This document shows positions 13,943 to 14,080 of a stretch of DNA of 14,080 bases, piece by piece. How positions within the stretch are numbered: the stretch's first letter is position 1; every line of letters starts with the position of its first letter. The notes beneath the pieces are model-generated. The model did no database searches, had not been told where the DNA came from, and saw only the letters and a program-made list of their open reading frames with translations. This DNA is from an uncultured Ruminococcus sp. Its GTDB lineage: Bacteria; Bacillota; Clostridia; Oscillospirales; Ruminococcaceae. The stretch lies in contig CAMWLD010000024.1 of the NCBI GenBank assembly GCA_947175005.1, positions 1-14,080 of the forward strand. The letters are read 5' to 3'. The position numbers and the translations under genes were made by a program.

Positions 13943-13999
13943 GAATTTGAAAAGTATTTATTTGTCGGTAATTGTGACTGCCTAATAAATGAAATGTGA
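13943..13999 (+). pseudogene. Short coding remnant resembling the middle of the FkbM protein
   Basis: The frame here reads EFEKYLFVGNCDCLINEM and stops at 13997-13999. The intact FkbM protein has RFVLRNCDCRINEDM at about residues 108-122. At DNA level the runs ATTTGT and GTGACTGCC are identical, other differences fall largely at third codon positions (AAT/AAC, ATA/ATC, GAA/GAG), and the two gaps are whole codons. This is the pattern of homologous coding sequence rather than chance. It is on the opposite strand to the FkbM gene and has no start, domain or continuation, so it is most likely a gene scrap. Confidence 0.45.
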
Positions 14000-14040
14000 C
14001 TTTGTTTATAAAATGCTTTAATTGGCTGGCAACTGCAAGT

Positions 14041-14080
14041 GAAGGTGCAAAGGGGGAAACCCAAAGAGAGGGGAGGGGGG
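14041..14080. repeat. G-rich tail, possible partial copy of the palindromic element
   Basis: GGAAACCCAA at 14055-14064 matches the right arm of the palindrome at 7528-7537, and the adjoining CAAAGGGGG resembles its inner arm. The segment is cut by the window edge. The likeness is short, so this is tentative. Nothing else is recognisable between 14000 and 14080. Confidence 0.3.

Noticed and set aside
13738..13999. Two overlapping plus-strand frames of 65 and 82 codons with a proline-rich repeated look
   Set aside because: They translate the hairpin array. Unit lengths of 27, 29 and 30 bases do not preserve frame, so the array is not under coding constraint. Only the tail after 13943 looks gene-derived.

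Overview
The window looks like part of a chromosome from a motile, Gram-positive, Clostridia-type bacterium. Oscillospiraceae or Ruminococcus-like is my best guess, inferred from gene families and order, not from a marker gene. Three things point this way: a FliA/WhiG-type sigma factor inside a flagellar export and rod operon, a CheC-CheD pair (absent from enteric bacteria), and intergenic heptamer repeats. I saw no rRNA, tRNA, CRISPR array or intact insertion sequence.

Positions 1-7450, plus strand, hold a flagellar and chemotaxis operon: flhB, flhA, a FliA/SigD-family sigma factor, two rod/hook-basal-body proteins (FlgF-like and FlgG-like), cheC and cheD. FlhB and FlhA form the switch and gate of the type III export apparatus. 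The two rod-type proteins are substrates of that apparatus. The sigma factor would drive late flagellar genes. CheC (CheY-P phosphatase) and CheD (receptor deamidase) tune adaptation. Most gaps in this block carry short arrays of a degenerate 7-bp repeat, one of which touches the flhA start codon and another of which builds the cheD terminator. Three starts (flhB, cheC, cheD) are overlapped or abutted by tiny reading frames.

Positions 7451-9412 hold a large imperfect palindrome followed by uvrC (nucleotide excision repair).

Positions 9413-10443 are a small accessory scar between uvrC and prmC. It holds a decayed HigB/Gp49-type toxin gene on the minus strand with a near-consensus promoter still in place, an intact AT-rich YwqK/MORN-type gene, and the first 54 residues of an endonuclease V gene. 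From memory, YwqK next to an endonuclease V (YwqL) is also the order in Bacillus subtilis.

Positions 10444-13598, minus strand, hold a response regulator with an HD-GYP domain, a terminator, and then an FkbM-family methyltransferase with prmC 36 bp behind it, probably one transcript. Positions 13599-14080 contain no intact gene. They hold the promoter region of the HD-GYP gene, a tandem array of about six 27-30 bp units that can each form a small GCC/GGC hairpin, a short coding remnant resembling an internal part of the FkbM protein, and a G-rich tail that may be a partial copy of the palindromic element.
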